Assembly: GCF_041435495.1 (NCBI RefSeq)
Contig: NZ_CP108644.1
Span: forward strand, 4,139,501 to 4,203,500
Reading direction: 5' to 3'
Length of the DNA: 64,000 nt
Origin: Streptomyces sp. NBC_01116
GTDB lineage: Bacteria > Actinomycetota > Actinomycetes > Streptomycetales > Streptomycetaceae
This document shows positions 26,667 through 36,247 of this stretch, one piece after another. Under the pieces are notes generated by a model. It did no database searches. It was not told where the DNA came from and saw only the letters and a program-made list of their open reading frames with translations. Within the stretch, counting starts at the first letter, position 1. Each line of letters opens with the position of its first letter. The position numbers and the translations under genes are program-made.

Positions 26667-26850
26667 GGTGGCGGGCTCCTCGGGTGGCGGCGGACGGCGC
26701 GGCGCGGCAAGGGGGGTGAGAGGGGTGTCTCGGTGCCAGTCCTTGCCGGGCCCGGCCCGGCCGAACCCGAACCGGGGCCATCCGGCTGTACCGCGTCGCC
26801 CTGACCGCGTAGCCCAGCTGTCATCGGTTTTCCGCCGCGTGCAACGAAGC

Positions 26851-26876
26851 AGCCCCCGATCGGGTGATCGGGGGCT
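26851..26876 (-). terminator. hairpin downstream of aspS
   Basis: AGCCCCCGATC pairs perfectly with GATCGGGGGCT (11 bp, 4-nt loop). It abuts parS site 2 and lies about 58 bp past the aspS stop, upstream of the L,D-transpeptidase gene. Confidence 0.65.
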
Positions 26877-26891
26877 GTTTCACGTGAAACA
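26876..26891. promoter_or_regulatory. parS site 2 (ParB binding)
   Basis: TGTTTCACGTGAAACA is a 16/16 consensus match, 9,983 bp from site 1. Unlike site 1, its flanks do not extend the dyad; an independent terminator hairpin sits directly beside it. Confidence 0.95.
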
Positions 26892-26933
26892 TCCGCGGAG
26901 CGGGAGGAGCGGCCGAGGGCTGCCCTTCCGGAA

Positions 26934-28745
26934 CTACTTCTCCGCGGGCTTCTCCGCGGACTTCTCCGACGCGCCCGCGCCCTTCGCGGCGACCGGCTTG
27001 CGCAGCTGGATGTTCAGCTCGCGCAGACGGGTCTCGTCCAGCTCGGTCGGGGCGCCCATCATCAGGTCCTGGGCGTTGCCGTTGAGCGGGAAGGCGATGG
27101 TCTCGCGGATGTTCGGCTCGTCGGCGAGCAGCATCACGATGCGGTCGACGCCCGGGGCGATGCCACCGTGCGGCGGGGCGCCGAGGCGGAACGCGCGGAG
27201 CATGCCCGCGAACTCGTGCTCGACGGTCTCGCGGTCGTAACCGGCGATCTCGAAGGCCTTGAGCATCAGCTCGGGCTCGTGGTTACGGATGGCGCCCGAG
27301 GACAGCTCGATGCCGTTGCAGACGATGTCGTACTGCCAGGCGAGGATGTCGAGCGGGTCCTTCTCCTCCAGGTCGGCGAGGCCGCCCTGGGGCATCGAGA
27401 AGGGGTTGTGCGAGAAGTCGATCTTGCCGGTCTCCTCGTCCTTCTCGTACATCGGGAAGTCGACGATCCAGCAGAACCGGAACACGCCCTCCTCGAAGTG
27501 GCCGGCGCGCTTGGCGGCCTCGACCCGGACGGCCGACATGATCTTGGAGACCTCGTCGAACTCGCCCGCGCCGAAGAAGACGGCGTGGCCCGGGACCAGC
27601 GAGAGGCGCTCGGTGAGCGTCTTGACGTCGGTCTCGGTGAGGAACTTGGCGATCGGTCCGGCCAGCGTGCCGTCCTCGCCCACGCGCACCCAGGCCAGGC
27701 CCTTGGCGCCGTGCTCGACGGCGTACTCACCGAGGCCGTCGAAGAACTTGCGGGACTGGCCCGCGGTGTCCGGCACCGGCAGCGCGCGGACGTGCTTGCC
27801 GGCGAACGCCTTGAACCCGGAGTCGGCGAAGACGTCCGAGATGTCGACGAGCTCCAGCTTGGCGCGCAGGTCCGGCTTGTCGTTGCCGTACTTCAGCATC
27901 GACTCGCGGAACGGGATGCGCGGGAACGGCGAGGTGACCTCGCGGCCGTTGCCGAACTCGGTGAAGAGCTCGGTCATCAGCTTCTCGATCGGCTGGAAGA
28001 CGTCCTCCTGCTCGACGAAGGACATCTCGACGTCGAGCTGGTAGAACTCGCCCGGGGAGCGGTCCGCGCGGGCGTCCTCGTCGCGGAAGCAGGGCGCGAT
28101 CTGGAAGTAGCGGTCGAAGCCCGAGATCATCAGCAGCTGCTTGAACTGCTGCGGGGCCTGCGGCAGCGCGTAGAACTTGCCGGGGTTCAGCCGGGACGGG
28201 ACGACGAAGTCACGGGCGCCCTCGGGGGAGGTCGCGGTGAGGATCGGAGTCGCCATCTCGTTGAAGCCGAGGGCCACCATCTTGGAGCGGATGGAGGCGA
28301 TCACGGCCGAGCGCAGCATGATGTTGCGGTGCATGCGCTCGCGGCGCAGGTCGAGGAAGCGGTACTCCAGGCGCCGCTCCTCGTTGACGCCGTCCTCGGT
28401 GTTGATCGTGAAGGGCAGCGGGCCGGCCTCGCCGAGCACCTCGACCTCGGTGACCTCGATCTCGATCTCGCCGGTCGGCAGCTCCGGGTTGACGTTGTCG
28501 GCTCCGCGCGCGGAGACCTTGCCGTCGATCCGGACGACGGTCTCCTTGGTGAGCTTCGCCAGGGCCTCGTTGCCGGGGGTGCCGGGGCGGGCGACGAGCT
28601 GCACCAGACCGTAGTGGTCGCGCAGATCGATGAAGAGGATGCCACCCAGGTCTCGGCGATTGTGCAGCCAGCCGCTCAGCCGGACGTCGGTGCCGACGTC
28701 AGAGGCGCGGAGCTCGCCGCAGGTGTGGGACCTGTACCGATGCAT
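26934..28745 (-). CDS. aspS: aspartyl-tRNA synthetase
   Basis: A 603-aa class II synthetase. The N-terminal OB fold covers ~1-105 ([26 protein letters not shown]). Motif 2 is around [19 protein letters not shown], the GAD-type insertion lies in the middle, and motif 3 is [20 protein letters not shown]. Length fits bacterial AspRS. The C-terminal tail is Ala/Glu/Lys-rich. Whether it also charges tRNA-Asn (non-discriminating) cannot be read here. It is monocistronic, with a hairpin and parS 3' of it. Confidence 0.96.
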   Translation of the reverse strand: MHRYRSHTCGELRASDVGTDVRLSGWLHNRRDLGGILFIDLRDHYGLVQLVARPGTPGNEALAKLTKETVVRIDGKVSARGADNVNPELPTGEIEIEVTEVEVLGEAGPLPFTINTEDGVNEERRLEYRFLDLRRERMHRNIMLRSAVIASIRSKMVALGFNEMATPILTATSPEGARDFVVPSRLNPGKFYALPQAPQQFKQLLMISGFDRYFQIAPCFRDEDARADRSPGEFYQLDVEMSFVEQEDVFQPIEKLMTELFTEFGNGREVTSPFPRIPFRESMLKYGNDKPDLRAKLELVDISDVFADSGFKAFAGKHVRALPVPDTAGQSRKFFDGLGEYAVEHGAKGLAWVRVGEDGTLAGPIAKFLTETDVKTLTERLSLVPGHAVFFGAGEFDEVSKIMSAVRVEAAKRAGHFEEGVFRFCWIVDFPMYEKDEETGKIDFSHNPFSMPQGGLADLEEKDPLDILAWQYDIVCNGIELSSGAIRNHEPELMLKAFEIAGYDRETVEHEFAGMLRAFRLGAPPHGGIAPGVDRIVMLLADEPNIRETIAFPLNGNAQDLMMGAPTELDETRLRELNIQLRKPVAAKGAGASEKSAEKPAEK

Positions 28746-28910
28746 CGTCGTTCATCCAGTCTTCGCGTTTGGGGGTGGTCGGAGCCTCCCCAGGCTACCG
28801 CCCGGGGAGGGGACGGTTCATTTCCCTTTACGTCGCCGCACCCGCCGCCCCCGCAGCAGGTGGCGGCCCCTCGGTGGCGTCCGCCGAGCACATCTTCCTA
28901 AAGTGGGGCA

Positions 28911-31040
28911 ATGCGCACCGAGGAAGTCCTGGCCGCGATCGCGACGGGCCTGTGGCGCTGGGACAACGCAGCCGGCACGGTCACGCTCGACGCGGAGGCG
29001 GCCCGGCTGCTCGGCCTGCCCGCCGAGCCGGGCAGCTACCGGGAGTCCGCGGTGCGCTCCCGTTTCCACCCGGTCGACTGGAACGAGATCTACGGGGTGG
29101 TGAACCTCGCGGTCACCGAGGGCACCCTCGCCGAGGCACGGCTGCGGATCGTGGACGAGCGCGGCCGGGTCCTCCGTACCGTACGCAGCCGGTCCAAGCC
29201 GGTCGTCCCGCCGGACCAGGACACCGGGAACTACGTTCTCTTCGGCACGCTCCAGGAGGTCGCCGAGCCGCAGCCCGGCTCCACCGACGCCGCCCACACG
29301 CCGATCACCGGGGACTGGCGCCGGTCCCGGGAGGCGTTCCTGCTGGACGCCGGGCGGGCGCTGGCCGAGGCCCGTTCCACCGCGGAGGTGCTGCGGGTCG
29401 CCGGTTCGCTCTCCATGCCCGGCTTCTCCCCGGACGGCCTGGCGGTCTTCGGCTCCGCCGGGGAGCGGCTGACGATCATCGGGCACCACGGGCACAACTC
29501 GGAGGACGAGGAGCCCTTCACCGACATGCCCCTGGAGACGGACTACCCGGCCGCCGAGGTCGTCCGCACCGGCCGGGCGATCTACCTCCCCTCACCCGAG
29601 GAGTACCGCCGCCGCTACCCGGCCACCTGGCCGCTCGCCCGGCGCTTCAAACGGCAGTCCTGGGCCTTTCTGCCCCTGGTGTCCTCCGGCCGCACGATGG
29701 GCGCCTGGATGGCGGGGTTCCGGCATCCGGTGGCGTTCTCCCCGGACGAGCGCGCGGTGCTCTCCACGGTCGCCCGCATGCTCGCCCAGGCCCTGGCCCG
29801 CGCCGGGGTGGCCGAGACGGAACGCGAGCTGTCGCTCGGGCTCCAGCGCTCGATGATGCCGACCCTGGGCCCGCAGATCCCCGGCATGACCGTGGCCGCG
29901 CGGTACGTGCCGACCGGCGGCGGGCTCCAGGTGGGCGGCGACTGGTACGACATGATCCCGCTGCCCACCGGCCGCATCGCCCTGGTCATCGGCGACGTCC
30001 AGGGCCATGACGTGCGGGCCGCCGGGCTGATGGGCCAGCTCCGCATCGCCCTGCGCGCCTACGCCTCCGAGGGGCACCGCCCGGACGCCGTGCTCTCCCG
30101 GGCCTCGCGCTTCCTGTCCGGGCTCACCGACGCGTACGAGAGCGTCGAGGGCGACGAGGAGCCCGCGACGCCGCGCTTCGCGACCTGTCTGTACGCGGAG
30201 GTGGACCCGGAGGCCGGGACCCTGGACATCGCCCGCGCCGGCCACCCCGACCCGGTGGTGGTCAGCACCGACGGGACCGCGGTGATCCGGCAGACGGCCG
30301 GCGGGCTGCCGCTCGGGATCGAGACGGACTCCGACTACCCCACCACCCGGGTGGTCCTGGAGCCCGGCGAGACGATCATGCTCTGCACGGACGGTCTCAT
30401 CGAGACGGGCGGGCACGACATGGCCACCGGCTGGGACCGGCTGCGCCCGGTCCTGGAGGAGCCCGTCGAGGACCTGGAACAGCTGGCCGACGCCCTGGTC
30501 CAGGCCGTGCACGGGCCGGCCTCGCACTACACGACGGGGCCGCTCGCGGACCGGCGGGAGGACGACATCGCGGTCCTGGTGCTGCGGCGGGAGAGCAGCT
30601 CCGCCCGGGAGACGCCGCCGCGCCGCAGCGTCCTGACCATCGCGCAGGCCGAGCCCGAACGGGTCTCGGTCGGCCGGCAGCTCGTGCGCGAACTGCTCCA
30701 CGACTGGAGCGATCCCGACCAGGTCGACTCGGCGGTCCTGATGGTCTCCGAGATGGCCACCAACGTGCTCGTCCACACCGACGGGGACGCGCTGATGGTG
30801 GCGGAGATCTCCGGCGAGCGGGGGGAGCGGCGGCTGCGCGTCGAGGTCGCCGACGCCAGCGACGAGCTGCCGCACAAGAGGCGGCCGGGCGAGATGGCGT
30901 CCAGCGGGCGGGGGCTGGTGCTGATGGAGATGCTGGCGGACGCGTGGGGGGTGGACCCGCGCGGGGAGGGGAAGTCGATCTGGTTCGAGCTGTACGAGTC
31001 GGACGGGCCGGGGGTGTCGGCGGAGGCCGCGGCCTCCTGA
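28911..31040 (+). CDS. SpoIIE-type PP2C phosphatase with PAS, GAF and anti-sigma-like ATPase
   Basis: A 709-aa signalling protein. A PAS-like region lies at ~1-115, a GAF domain at ~135-295 and a PP2C/SpoIIE phosphatase at ~320-555 (VGGDWYDMIPLPTG at ~341, VIGDVQGHD, MLCTDGLIE). A C-terminal histidine-kinase-like ATPase of the RsbW/SpoIIAB type spans ~570-700 (MVSEMATNVLVHT, SGRGLVLMEML). This order is common in Streptomyces and suggests control of an anti-anti-sigma/sigma switch by dephosphorylation and rephosphorylation in one chain. No sigma or STAS gene is adjacent. The start is divergent from aspS, 165 bp away. Confidence 0.88.
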   Translation: MRTEEVLAAIATGLWRWDNAAGTVTLDAEAARLLGLPAEPGSYRESAVRSRFHPVDWNEIYGVVNLAVTEGTLAEARLRIVDERGRVLRTVRSRSKPVVPPDQDTGNYVLFGTLQEVAEPQPGSTDAAHTPITGDWRRSREAFLLDAGRALAEARSTAEVLRVAGSLSMPGFSPDGLAVFGSAGERLTIIGHHGHNSEDEEPFTDMPLETDYPAAEVVRTGRAIYLPSPEEYRRRYPATWPLARRFKRQSWAFLPLVSSGRTMGAWMAGFRHPVAFSPDERAVLSTVARMLAQALARAGVAETERELSLGLQRSMMPTLGPQIPGMTVAARYVPTGGGLQVGGDWYDMIPLPTGRIALVIGDVQGHDVRAAGLMGQLRIALRAYASEGHRPDAVLSRASRFLSGLTDAYESVEGDEEPATPRFATCLYAEVDPEAGTLDIARAGHPDPVVVSTDGTAVIRQTAGGLPLGIETDSDYPTTRVVLEPGETIMLCTDGLIETGGHDMATGWDRLRPVLEEPVEDLEQLADALVQAVHGPASHYTTGPLADRREDDIAVLVLRRESSSARETPPRRSVLTIAQAEPERVSVGRQLVRELLHDWSDPDQVDSAVLMVSEMATNVLVHTDGDALMVAEISGERGERRLRVEVADASDELPHKRRPGEMASSGRGLVLMEMLADAWGVDPRGEGKSIWFELYESDGPGVSAEAAAS

Positions 31041-31103
31041 GGCCGGCCCGCAGGCCCCCGGCCCTGGCGTCCGGAGCGCTCGGGCACACCCCCGTACCGG
31101 TTC

Positions 31104-31126
31104 CGTCCTCAAGCGCCGGACGGGCT
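31104..31126. repeat. dispersed Streptomyces intergenic repeat (GTCCTCAAGCGCCGGACGGG type)
   Basis: The 23-bp segment matches a short element I recall as very common in Streptomyces intergenic regions. Here it overlaps the stop codon of the AI-2E-type permease gene. Copy number cannot be judged from this window. Confidence 0.5.
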
Positions 31127-32257
31127 GGGGTGGCTGCCCGAAGGGCCGGGGTCGCCGCCGAACGGCCCCGGGTCGCCGCCGGACGGGCCGGAACCGCCCG
31201 GGGCCGGACCGGGTCGGGCCCCGTACCCCTTGCGCAGTTCGCCCAGGACCCCGAAGGCCGCCGCGCACAGGGGCACGGCCAGCAGCATGCCGAGCAGGCC
31301 CGCCACGCTCGCCCCGGCCGTCAGCGCGATCATGATCATGGCGGGGTGCATCTGGACCGTACGGCTCTGGATCATCGGCTGGAGCACATGGCCCTCCAGC
31401 ACCTGGACCGCGAGCACCACCCCCAGGACCCACAGGGCGATCACCAGCCCCCGGTCGGCCAGCGCGACCAGCACCGCCACCGCGCCGGAGAGGAACGCCC
31501 CGAGGTAAGGGATGTACGCGCCGACGAACACCAGCGCGCCGAGCCCCACCGCGCCGGGAACGCCCAGGATCAGCAGGCCCACCGTGATGCACACGGCGTC
31601 GATCAGGGCGATGAACGTGGTGCCGCGCATGAAGCCCTCGACGGCCTCGAACGCCCGGCGCCCCATGGCCTCCACCAGGTCCCCCGTGCCGCGCGGGGCC
31701 ACCGAGTGGGCCAGGCTCACCGCCCGGTCCGAGTCGCGCAGGAAGAAGAAGGTCAGCAGCAGGGCCAGCACACTGGTCGCCACCAGCGAACCGACCAGGC
31801 TGATGCCGCTGAGCAGACCGCCCGCCGCGCTCGCACCGAACTTCTCGACCAGGTTCTTCGCGTTGTCGGCCAGATCGTCGACGTCCGTGGCCCCCGCGAT
31901 GTCCAGATGGTCCACGACCCACTGGCCGGCGTCCTTCAGCGAGTCGACGATCTGGTCGCCGGAGTCGACGAGGGCGGTGACGACGATGTATCCGGCGCCC
32001 CCGACCACCGCGACGAGGGCCGCGCAGGTCAGCCCCGCGGCCAGCGACCGGTTGAGCCTGCGGGCGATGAGCCACCGGTGGACGGGTCCGAGCAGAGCGG
32101 TGCCGAGCAGGGCGAGCAGCACCGGGGTGACCGCGGTCTTGAGGACGACGACCAGCCAGATCGCGACGGCGGCGACGCCCACGACGAGCAGCACGACACC
32201 GCACCAGGCGGCCGCGCGGCGGGCGCTCTCGGGGAGGAGGGGCTGGGGTGCGGGCAC
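31109..32257 (-). CDS. AI-2E family transporter
   Basis: A 382-aa integral membrane protein with the profile of the AI-2E/PerM family: two N-terminal helices (WCGVVLLVVGVAAVAIWLVV), a long amphipathic middle (VDSGDQIVDSLKDAGQWVVD), then several helices including SLVGSLVATSVLALLLTFFFL and LGMLLAVPLCAAAFGVL. The C-terminal ~30 residues are Gly/Pro/Ser repeats whose end falls in a dispersed repeat. Family members are permeases of uncertain substrate, some linked to sodium/proton exchange. It converges on the SpoIIE-type gene. Confidence 0.85.
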   Translation of the reverse strand: MPAPQPLLPESARRAAAWCGVVLLVVGVAAVAIWLVVVLKTAVTPVLLALLGTALLGPVHRWLIARRLNRSLAAGLTCAALVAVVGGAGYIVVTALVDSGDQIVDSLKDAGQWVVDHLDIAGATDVDDLADNAKNLVEKFGASAAGGLLSGISLVGSLVATSVLALLLTFFFLRDSDRAVSLAHSVAPRGTGDLVEAMGRRAFEAVEGFMRGTTFIALIDAVCITVGLLILGVPGAVGLGALVFVGAYIPYLGAFLSGAVAVLVALADRGLVIALWVLGVVLAVQVLEGHVLQPMIQSRTVQMHPAMIMIALTAGASVAGLLGMLLAVPLCAAAFGVLGELRKGYGARPGPAPGGSGPSGGDPGPFGGDPGPSGSHPSPSGA

Positions 32258-32369
32258 CCTCCCACCCGATCACGGGGCGTGGTGGCCGGCCCGCCCACCG
32301 CCCCCGTACGGGTGACGGGAAGTCACCTGACGGGAAGGGGCGAAGGGCGGGAGGCGCCGGCGGGAGGCG

Positions 32370-33326
32370 TCACATGCCGTGGACCGCGGGGACCGTGCCC
32401 AGGCGACCGGCCTGGAAGTCCTCGAAGGCCTGCTTCAGCTCGGCCTGACTGTTCATCACGAACGGTCCGTAGTGCGCCATCGGCTCCCGGATCGGGCGGC
32501 CGCCGAGGAGGACGACCTCCAGGTCCGGGGTGTTGCCGTCCTGGCGCTCGTCCGCGCGGACGGTCAGCGAGCCGCCGGTCCCGAACACCGCGGTCTGGCC
32601 CATCGCGACGGGGCGGCGCTCCGCGCCCGCCGTGCCGCGCCCGGCCAGGACGTAGGCGAGACCGTTGAAGTCCTCGCGCCACGGCAGGGTCACCTCGGCG
32701 CCGGGCCGGACGGTGGCGTGGATCATCGTGATCGGGGTGTGGGTGATGCCGGGGCCCTCGTGGCCGTCGAGCTCACCGGCGATGACCCGGAGCAGCGCAC
32801 CGCCGTCGGGCGAGGCGAGCAGCTGGACCTCGCCGCCGCGGATGTCCTGGTAGCGCGGGGCCATCATCTTGTCGGCCTTGGGCAGGTTCACCCAGAGCTG
32901 GAGGCCGTGGAAGAGCCCGCCGGACATGACGAGCGACTCCGGCGGGGCCTCGATGTGCAGCAGGCCGGATCCGGCGGTCATCCACTGGGTGTCGCCGTTC
33001 TCGATGGTGCCGCCGCCACCGTTGGAGTCCTGGTGGATGAAGGTCCCGTCGATGAGGTACGTGACCGTCTCGAAGCCGCGGTGCGGGTGCCAGGGCGTGC
33101 CCTTCGGCTCGCCCGCGGCGTACTCCACCTCACCCATCTGGTCCATCATGATGAACGGGTCGAGGTGCCGGTAGTTGATCCCCGCGAACGCGCGGCGGAC
33201 GGGGAAGCCCTCGCCCTCGAAGCCGCTCGGCGCGGTCGTGACGGCGAGCACGGGACGGGCCGCGGCGTCACCCGAAGCGGTCACCTTGGGCAGGGTCAGC
33301 GGGTTGTCGACGGTCACTGCGGGCAT
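32370..33326 (-). CDS. pirin family protein
   Basis: A 318-aa bicupin. Metal ligands match human pirin: His80, His82 (TPWHPHRGFETVTYLIDG), His124 and Glu126 (GLLHIEAPPE). ATG 33326 is preceded by GGAGGTGG; the GTG three codons earlier has no site. Some bacterial pirins are quercetin dioxygenases, others modulate central metabolism; which applies is unknown. The promoter carries the dyad TTCAA-N5-TTGAA. The gene is isolated by a terminator from the SseB-like gene upstream. Confidence 0.92.
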   Translation of the reverse strand: MPAVTVDNPLTLPKVTASGDAAARPVLAVTTAPSGFEGEGFPVRRAFAGINYRHLDPFIMMDQMGEVEYAAGEPKGTPWHPHRGFETVTYLIDGTFIHQDSNGGGGTIENGDTQWMTAGSGLLHIEAPPESLVMSGGLFHGLQLWVNLPKADKMMAPRYQDIRGGEVQLLASPDGGALLRVIAGELDGHEGPGITHTPITMIHATVRPGAEVTLPWREDFNGLAYVLAGRGTAGAERRPVAMGQTAVFGTGGSLTVRADERQDGNTPDLEVVLLGGRPIREPMAHYGPFVMNSQAELKQAFEDFQAGRLGTVPAVHGM

Positions 33327-33355
33327 GGAAGCCACCTCCGGGCGAGTGTTCTGCG

Positions 33356-33370
33356 TTCAATTTAGTTGAA
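33356..33370. promoter_or_regulatory. dyad TTCAA-N5-TTGAA upstream of pirin
   Basis: A perfect 5-bp inverted repeat in an AT-rich patch 30 bp before the pirin start, sized for a MarR- or HxlR-type dimer. The same half-site, as a direct repeat, appears before the luciferase-like gene at 4363-4375. Confidence 0.5.
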
Positions 33371-33448
33371 TGGTGAACATCCCGCAAGGCGTCGCGCATT
33401 CCCGGGCGGCCGCACCGATGGGACCGCCCGTGCTCCCGACAGCGAAAA

Positions 33449-33476
33449 GGGCCCGCGCCACTCCTGGCACGGACCC
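33449..33476 (-). terminator. U-tract terminator of the SseB-like gene
   Basis: On the minus strand GGGTCCGTGCCA pairs with TGGCGCGGGCCC over 12 bp (two U-G wobbles, 4-nt loop), followed by TTTTCGC. It lies 50 bp past the SseB-like stop. Confidence 0.8.
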
Positions 33477-33525
33477 GAGTCCGGACTACGCACCAGCAGG
33501 TCAGGGACCCACCGGGGCGTCACAC

Positions 33526-33993
33526 CTACCCGTACATACGACGCATCGCGAAGTCGACCATCTGCTCGACCGCCTTGGCGTCGAAGACCATCCGGTGATC
33601 ACCCTCCATGTCCAGGACGAAGCCGTAGCCCGTCGGCAGCAGGTCGATCACCTCGGCCCCGGTGATCACGAAGTATTTGGACTCCTTGCCCGCGTACAGC
33701 CGCAGCTCCTTGAGCGTGGTGAACATCGGGATCACCGGCTGCTGCGTGTTGTGCAGCGCAAGGAAGCCCGGATTGTCGCCGCGCGGGCAGTAGACCTTCG
33801 ACGTGGCGAAGATCTGCTGGAAGTCCTCGGCGGAGAAGGAGCCGGTGGTGAAGGCCCGTACCGCGTCGGCCAGGGAGGGCGGCGACGGTTCGGGATACAG
33901 CGGCTGCTCCCCGTAGCCGCCGCCCATCTGACCCATCTGACCCATCTGGCCCATCTGCTGCTGAGCACCAGGGTTCTGGTCGTAGCCGTACAT
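33526..33993 (-). CDS. SseB-like (N-terminal domain) protein
   Basis: A 155-aa protein. The first ~30 residues are Gln/Gly/Met-rich, with MGQ repeats encoded by four 9-bp units (33923-33958). The remaining ~110 residues resemble the SseB N-terminal fold: LADAVRAFTTGSFSAEDFQQIF, PVIPMFTTLKELRLYAGKESKYFVITGAEVIDLLPTG-type strands and VFDAKAVEQMVDFAMRRMYG. ATG 33993 is used; an upstream in-frame Met adds 8 residues. Function of these standalone proteins in actinobacteria is unknown. A U-tract terminator follows. Confidence 0.72.
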   Translation of the reverse strand: MYGYDQNPGAQQQMGQMGQMGQMGGGYGEQPLYPEPSPPSLADAVRAFTTGSFSAEDFQQIFATSKVYCPRGDNPGFLALHNTQQPVIPMFTTLKELRLYAGKESKYFVITGAEVIDLLPTGYGFVLDMEGDHRMVFDAKAVEQMVDFAMRRMYG

Positions 33994-34160
33994 GCTGCAA
34001 AGAGTAATCGGACACATCTACGGCTTGAGGGGTTGCGCCTTATTACTGACGGGTAGCATCATCGTAGAGGTCAGCTGATCGACCTACGCCTGCCTGTCGC
34101 CCGACCCGCATCACTCCCCGGGGCGCTGTGCGCCACTGCTATTGATTACGGAGCCTTCCC

Positions 34161-35987
34161 ATGGGGCACTACAAGTCGAATCTCCGCGACATCGAGTTCA
34201 ACCTCTTCGAGGTCCTCGGGCGCGACAAGGTGTACGGCACCGGTCCGTTCGGTGAGATGGACGTCGACACCGCGAAGAGCATCCTGGACGAGATCGCGCG
34301 CCTCGCGGAGAACGAGCTCGCCGAGTCCTACGCGGACGCCGACCGCAACCCGCCGGTCTTCGACCCGGAGACCAGGACCGCTCCGGTCCCGGCGAGCTTC
34401 AAGAAGTCGTACCAGGCCTTCATGGACTCCGAGTACTGGCGCCTGGGCCTCCCCGAGGAGATCGGCGGCACCACGTCGCCCCGCTCCCTGATCTGGGGCT
34501 ACGCGGAGCTGCTGCTCGGCGCGAACCCGGCCGTGTGGATGTACTCCTCCGGCCCGGCGTTCGCCGGCATCCTCTTCGACGAGGGCAACGACGAGCAGAA
34601 GAAGATCGCGGAGATCGCCGTCGAGAAGCAGTGGGGCTCGACGATGGTGCTGACCGAGCCGGACGCCGGCTCCGACGTCGGCGCCGGCCGGACGAAGGCC
34701 GTGCGGCAGGAGGACGGCTCCTGGCACATCGAGGGTGTGAAGCGCTTCATCACCTCGGGCGAGCACGACATGTCCGAGAACATCATCCACTACGTGCTGG
34801 CCCGCCCCGAGGGCGCCGGCTCCGGCACCAAGGGCCTCTCGCTCTTCATGGTCCCGAAGTTCCACTTCGACTGGACCACCGGCGAGCTGGGCGAGCGCAA
34901 CGGCGTGTACGCGACGAACGTCGAGCACAAGATGGGCCTCAAGGCCTCCAACACCTGCGAGATGACCTTCGGCGACCAGCACCCCGCCAAGGGCTGGCTG
35001 ATCGGCGACAAGCACGACGGCATCCGCCAGATGTTCCGCATCATCGAGTTCGCCCGCATGATGGTCGGCACGAAGGCCATCGCCGCCCTCTCCGCGGGCT
35101 ACCTGAACGCCCTGGAGTACGCCAAGGAGCGCGTCCAGGGTCCCGACCTGGCGAACTTCATGGACAAGACGGCGCCCAAGGTCACCATCACGCACCACCC
35201 CGACGTGCGCCGCTCGCTCATGACGCAGAAGGCGTACGCCGAGGGCATGCGCTCCCTCGTGCTGTACACCGCCTCCGTCCAGGACGCGATCCAGGAGCAG
35301 GAGGCCGCGGGCGAGGACGCCAAGGCGCTCAACGGCCTCAACGACCTGCTGCTGCCGATCGTGAAGGGCTACGGCTCCGAGAAGTCCTACGAGCAGCTCG
35401 CACAGTCGCTCCAGACGTTCGGCGGCTCCGGCTACCTCCAGGAGTACCCGGTCGAGCAGTACATCCGGGACGCCAAGATCGACACCCTCTACGAGGGCAC
35501 CACGGCGATCCAGGGCCAGGACTTCTTCTTCCGGAAGATCGTCCGCGACCAGGGCGCCTCGCTCAACACGCTCTCCGAGGAGATCAAGAAGTTCCTCGCG
35601 GGCGCCCACGGCAACGAGGACCTGGCCCCGGCGCTGGACTCGCTCGCCAAGGCCGCCGTGGACCTGGAGGCGATCGTCGGCACGATGATCACCGACCTCA
35701 CCGCGACCGGTGAGGACGTCAAGAACATCTACAAGGTCGGCCTCAACACGACCCGCCTGCTGATGGCGTCCGGCGATGTCGTCGTCGGCTACCTGCTGCT
35801 CAAGGGCGCGGCCGTGGCGGCCGAGAAGCTGCCGACCGCCTCCGCGAAGGACGTCCCCTTCTACCAGGGCAAGATCGCCGCCGCGAAGTTCTTCGCCGCG
35901 AACGTCCTGCCGGGCGTCTCGACCGAGCGCGCGCTCGCCGAGTCGATCGACAACTCCCTGATGGAGCTGGACGAGGCCGCGTTCTAA
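34161..35987 (+). CDS. acyl-CoA dehydrogenase (FadE5-like)
   Basis: A 608-aa FAD-dependent acyl-CoA dehydrogenase. The N-terminal extension [14 protein letters not shown] precedes the classical domains. [22 protein letters not shown] is the FAD/substrate segment, [25 protein letters not shown] the C-terminal helix signature, and [17 protein letters not shown] the end of the core. The ~600-aa length and extra C-terminal domain match mycobacterial FadE5-type enzymes, which oxidise a broad range of acyl-CoAs in beta-oxidation. It is monocistronic, with a strong terminator. Codon use is highly biased, suggesting high expression. Confidence 0.92.
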   Translation: MGHYKSNLRDIEFNLFEVLGRDKVYGTGPFGEMDVDTAKSILDEIARLAENELAESYADADRNPPVFDPETRTAPVPASFKKSYQAFMDSEYWRLGLPEEIGGTTSPRSLIWGYAELLLGANPAVWMYSSGPAFAGILFDEGNDEQKKIAEIAVEKQWGSTMVLTEPDAGSDVGAGRTKAVRQEDGSWHIEGVKRFITSGEHDMSENIIHYVLARPEGAGSGTKGLSLFMVPKFHFDWTTGELGERNGVYATNVEHKMGLKASNTCEMTFGDQHPAKGWLIGDKHDGIRQMFRIIEFARMMVGTKAIAALSAGYLNALEYAKERVQGPDLANFMDKTAPKVTITHHPDVRRSLMTQKAYAEGMRSLVLYTASVQDAIQEQEAAGEDAKALNGLNDLLLPIVKGYGSEKSYEQLAQSLQTFGGSGYLQEYPVEQYIRDAKIDTLYEGTTAIQGQDFFFRKIVRDQGASLNTLSEEIKKFLAGAHGNEDLAPALDSLAKAAVDLEAIVGTMITDLTATGEDVKNIYKVGLNTTRLLMASGDVVVGYLLLKGAAVAAEKLPTASAKDVPFYQGKIAAAKFFAANVLPGVSTERALAESIDNSLMELDEAAF

Positions 35988-36014
35988 GGAATCGCTCGCC
36001 TGTTCCGTCAACAC

Positions 36015-36049
36015 GCGCCGCCGCCCGGAGTTCGTTCGGGTGGCGGCGC
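36015..36049 (+). terminator. terminator of the acyl-CoA dehydrogenase gene
   Basis: GCGCCGCCGCCCG pairs with CGGGTGGCGGCGC over 13 bp (one G-U pair, 9-nt loop), 27 bp past the stop. Confidence 0.75.
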
Positions 36050-36067
36050 TGCCGTATCAGCTGGGTG

Positions 36068-36187
36068 ATGGCTGTCCCGCGATTCCCGGTGGAGACGTAC
36101 GTCTCCACCGGCGTCCACCACGACCGGCTCGAGCTCTCCGCCCCGTACGACATCGACATCGACCTGACCTCGGTCGACGAGCTGTAG
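36068..36187 (+). pseudogene. C-terminal remnant of a Uma2 family gene
   Basis: A 39-aa frame (MAVPRFPVETYVSTGVHHD..., ending LSAPYDIDIDLTSVDEL then TAG) resembles the end of Uma2 proteins, where a Tyr-x-hydrophobic strand precedes L-x-L-x-x-P-x-x-I-x-(I/V)-D. The nuclease core is missing, and the gap to the upstream terminator is too small for it. I interpret it as a deletion relic; a genuine small protein is possible but less likely. Confidence 0.45.
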
Positions 36188-36247
36188 GGGCACCGATCTC
36201 CCCGGTCACCGGATACCGGACCCCGAGTCCTCGTTACAGTGAAGAAC

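Noticed and set aside
34146-36014. A 622-codon minus-strand frame opposite the acyl-CoA dehydrogenase
   Set aside because: It mirrors a highly biased coding sequence; no recognisable domain and no start context.
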